From positions 1-6,552 of the forward strand of contig QHXD01000236.1 in the NCBI GenBank assembly GCA_003223895.1: a DNA stretch of 6,552 nt, in the 5' to 3' direction. The number at the start of each line of letters is the position of its first letter. Position 1 is the first letter of the stretch. The translations under genes were made by a program, and so were the position numbers. Shown piece after piece: positions 4,680 through 6,552 of this stretch. Under the pieces are notes generated by a model that was not told the origin of the DNA, made no database searches, and saw only the letters and a program-made list of their open reading frames with translations. Source of the stretch: Acidobacteriota bacterium. GTDB taxonomy: Bacteria; Acidobacteriota; Terriglobia; 20CM-2-55-15.

Positions 4680-6552
4680 TCAGAAATTGAAGCGAAGCTG
4701 CGCCTGGAATTGACGATGCAGCGTGGACTTCGCATTCACGCCGGTGATCAGACCGAAGTTGGGCTGGTTGATATCCAGAATGAGGCTCGAAGCCGCCGTA
4801 TTGGCCGTGTTGGGCTCGGGATGGTTGAGTACATCCGTTGCGTCCATACGGAATTGCAGGCTTTTGGTCTCACTGATCTTGACCAGCTTGCTCAGATTCG
4901 CGTCGAAGCGCCAGATCCCCGGTCCTTCTATCGAGCGAATGCCAAGCGTGCCTCGGCTTCCGGGAAGGGGATTCTGAAGAAGGACCTGGCCGGTCTTGGA
5001 ATCCGCGACGGCGTTGATTGTGCATGAGTTTCGGAGGTTTTGCTGCGTCGTGACGCTGGCGCACTGCGGATCGCGGACCTGTGTCAACGCGCCCCCCATG
5101 AAATAATTCCCGCTGTCGGCCTTCCACTGGACTTTCCCGGCCGTGTCGAACGGTCCGACGATATCCGCCGTTCCGTTGGCATAAAGATTGTTCTGGGCAG
5201 CGATGCTCATTGGCTGGCCGCTGTTCACGTTCACGATCCAACCCATTTGCCAGTTCTCGAGGATTCGTGCCACGGTTCCGTTGCTCTTGCCGAAGAGCCG
5301 CTTGTCGGGTCCGAATGGAAGAGCGAATGTTCCGTTGGTCCGGAAATCGTGGCTGCGGCTGTCCGCCAGCACGGCGTAATCGGCATGGCGATCTGCAGCG
5401 TTCGTGTAAGTGCTCCCGACCTGGCCAAAAATCCCGAGGTTCTTGCTGAACGTATACGTCGACTGCATGCTGATGCCATGCGTCGGCCGCATGGTGACCT
5501 GCGCTTCCATGGAGTGGTAGTTGTTGCTGTTGACGCTAGCGATCATGTACACGTTGCTGAACTGGGGATTGGTGACGATAAAGTTCTCCGGGAGTCCGTT
5601 GAATCGGAGGACACCGCCATTAACGCCCGCCGGAATGGGCGGCAAGGTGGGATTGGTCGCGCTTGCGTAGTTCATCGTGTTCAATATGGATGCCGCATTG
5701 GCGTAATTCCCGTTGGCGAGCTGGCTCTGCAGATTGCCGGTCGTCACCCCGGCAGTCGTTGCAGTCGACGCCCGCAGGTGCATTCCCGCCGTCTGCCGAA
5801 CACCATTGAAGGTCGAACCCACCGGCCCAAAGCCGGCTCCGGCAATGTTGATCCCCCTGAACATGTTTTCCAGGACCTGCAGAGCCGGACTGTTGTCATC
5901 GCCTGCCCGCGCCGCATCGAAAGCTTCCTTCAATCCGTTGTAGAGAAAATTGGGCTGATTGATTTGGAAGGCCGCGTTCCACTGCTTCCGGCCCAGCGTC
6001 CCGATGTATCGCAGATCGACCGTCAGGTTCGAGCTGACGCTTCGGGTCACGGAGAGTGTAAGGTTCTGAGCGTACGGGTTCACCAGGTTCGGCTGCGGAT
6101 TGTAAACCTGCTGGGTTCGATCCGAGACGGGGATGGGCTGCATCGGCCTGATGATGTTGGCTACAGGGATGAGCGACGATAGCTTTGTGAGATCAAGGTA
6201 CGCGTTGATGCTGTCGCCGGCATAGGTGGCCTGGTTCGTGCTGCTCGGCACGACGTTTTCCTGGGTGATCGCATTGGCAACCTGCCCGGCGTTGTAGGTC
6301 ATCTGATATCCACCGCGAATGGTTGTCTTGCCGCCAAACCACGGAACCTGCCAGGCGAACCCAAGCGCCGGGCCGAAATTATTCCAGTCGTCGGAATACC
6401 ACGGAGTGCCGGACTTCGGCGATTTCTTACCGATAAATTCGATCGCCGTCGGCTCACCGCGAACCCCCGGTTTCATCCAGTCGGCGAAGCTGTTTCCAGA
6501 GATCCCGAAAATTCTCGAAGGACCGCCGACGGTGAGGGGCATCAGGCCGTAA
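4680..6552 (-). CDS. Oar-like TonB-dependent outer-membrane beta-barrel protein, C-terminal part (5' end outside window)
   Basis: This is an outer-membrane protein of the large Oar-like TonB-dependent family common in Acidobacteriota, where full proteins are usually about 1000-1200 residues with a carboxypeptidase-regulatory-like domain and plug before the barrel. The frame is open to the right edge, so 623 residues are seen and the ATG at 6542 is internal. Numbered from that Met, recognisable parts are DDWNNFGPALGFAW (51-64) followed by TTIRGGYQMTYN, the YHSMEAQVTMRP...QSTYTFSKN repeat-strand region in the middle, an ADYAVLADSRSHDFRTNGTF segment, and WQMGWIVNVNSGQPMS. The protein ends LRFNF; a terminal Phe on an amphipathic strand is the usual BAM-recognition signal. 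The stretch is rich in Asn, Thr, Gln and Gly, as in such barrels. Substrate is unknown; related proteins are guessed to import saccharides or peptides. It is transcribed in the same direction as bcsB, but about 310 bases, a remnant gene and candidate hairpin/promoter sites separate them, so an operon is unlikely. Confidence 0.88.
   Translation of the reverse strand, partial: YGLMPLTVGGPSRIFGISGNSFADWMKPGVRGEPTAIEFIGKKSPKSGTPWYSDDWNNFGPALGFAWQVPWFGGKTTIRGGYQMTYNAGQVANAITQENVVPSSTNQATYAGDSINAYLDLTKLSSLIPVANIIRPMQPIPVSDRTQQVYNPQPNLVNPYAQNLTLSVTRSVSSNLTVDLRYIGTLGRKQWNAAFQINQPNFLYNGLKEAFDAARAGDDNSPALQVLENMFRGINIAGAGFGPVGSTFNGVRQTAGMHLRASTATTAGVTTGNLQSQLANGNYANAASILNTMNYASATNPTLPPIPAGVNGGVLRFNGLPENFIVTNPQFSNVYMIASVNSNNYHSMEAQVTMRPTHGISMQSTYTFSKNLGIFGQVGSTYTNAADRHADYAVLADSRSHDFRTNGTFALPFGPDKRLFGKSNGTVARILENWQMGWIVNVNSGQPMSIAAQNNLYANGTADIVGPFDTAGKVQWKADSGNYFMGGALTQVRDPQCASVTTQQNLRNSCTINAVADSKTGQVLLQNPLPGSRGTLGIRSIEGPGIWRFDANLSKLVKISETKSLQFRMDATDVLNHPEPNTANTAASSLILDINQPNFGLITGVNAKSTLHRQFQAQLRFNF

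Noticed and set aside
5040..6182. Open frame of 380 codons on the plus strand
   Set aside because: It is antisense to the TonB-dependent gene. The translation is rich in Arg, His and Val without domain pattern, as expected from the complement of a biased coding frame.

Overview
The window looks like an acidobacterial chromosome (phylum Acidobacteriota). The main evidence is the partial gene on the right, an Oar-like TonB-dependent outer-membrane protein of the type greatly expanded in that phylum. A Gram-negative cellulose-synthase set and moderately GC-rich DNA fit. The assignment is inference from gene types; no taxonomic marker is present.

Left part, plus strand (1-2059): the 3' part of bcsA, the c-di-GMP-gated cellulose synthase catalytic subunit, overlaps by 14 bases a complete bcsZ, a GH8 endo-beta-1,4-glucanase predicted here to be a lipoprotein. 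Middle, minus strand (2318-4369): a complete bcsB-type subunit, the periplasmic membrane-anchored partner of BcsA. It is convergent with bcsA-bcsZ rather than lying in the same operon. The three genes together would make cellulose or a related beta-glucan, pass it across the inner membrane under c-di-GMP control, and trim it in the periplasm. No outer-membrane porin (bcsC) is visible.

Between the convergent 3' ends (2074-2300) lies the most unusual structure of the window: a 227-base nested inverted repeat with 48-base outer arms (46/48 matched) and five local hairpins arranged in mirror symmetry. The only two mismatches between the outer arms are each compensated within their own local hairpins. 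It looks like a non-autonomous repeat element whose folded form has been maintained.

The 310-base gap 4370-4679 holds a candidate leaderless promoter for bcsB (minus strand), a candidate extended -10 promoter pointing the other way, the C-terminal remnant of a nucleotidyltransferase-like gene with no intact 5' part, and a hairpin that may terminate the gene on the right.

Right part, minus strand (4680-6552): the C-terminal 623 codons of the Oar-like TonB-dependent beta-barrel protein, cut by the window edge. Its connection to cellulose is unknown.
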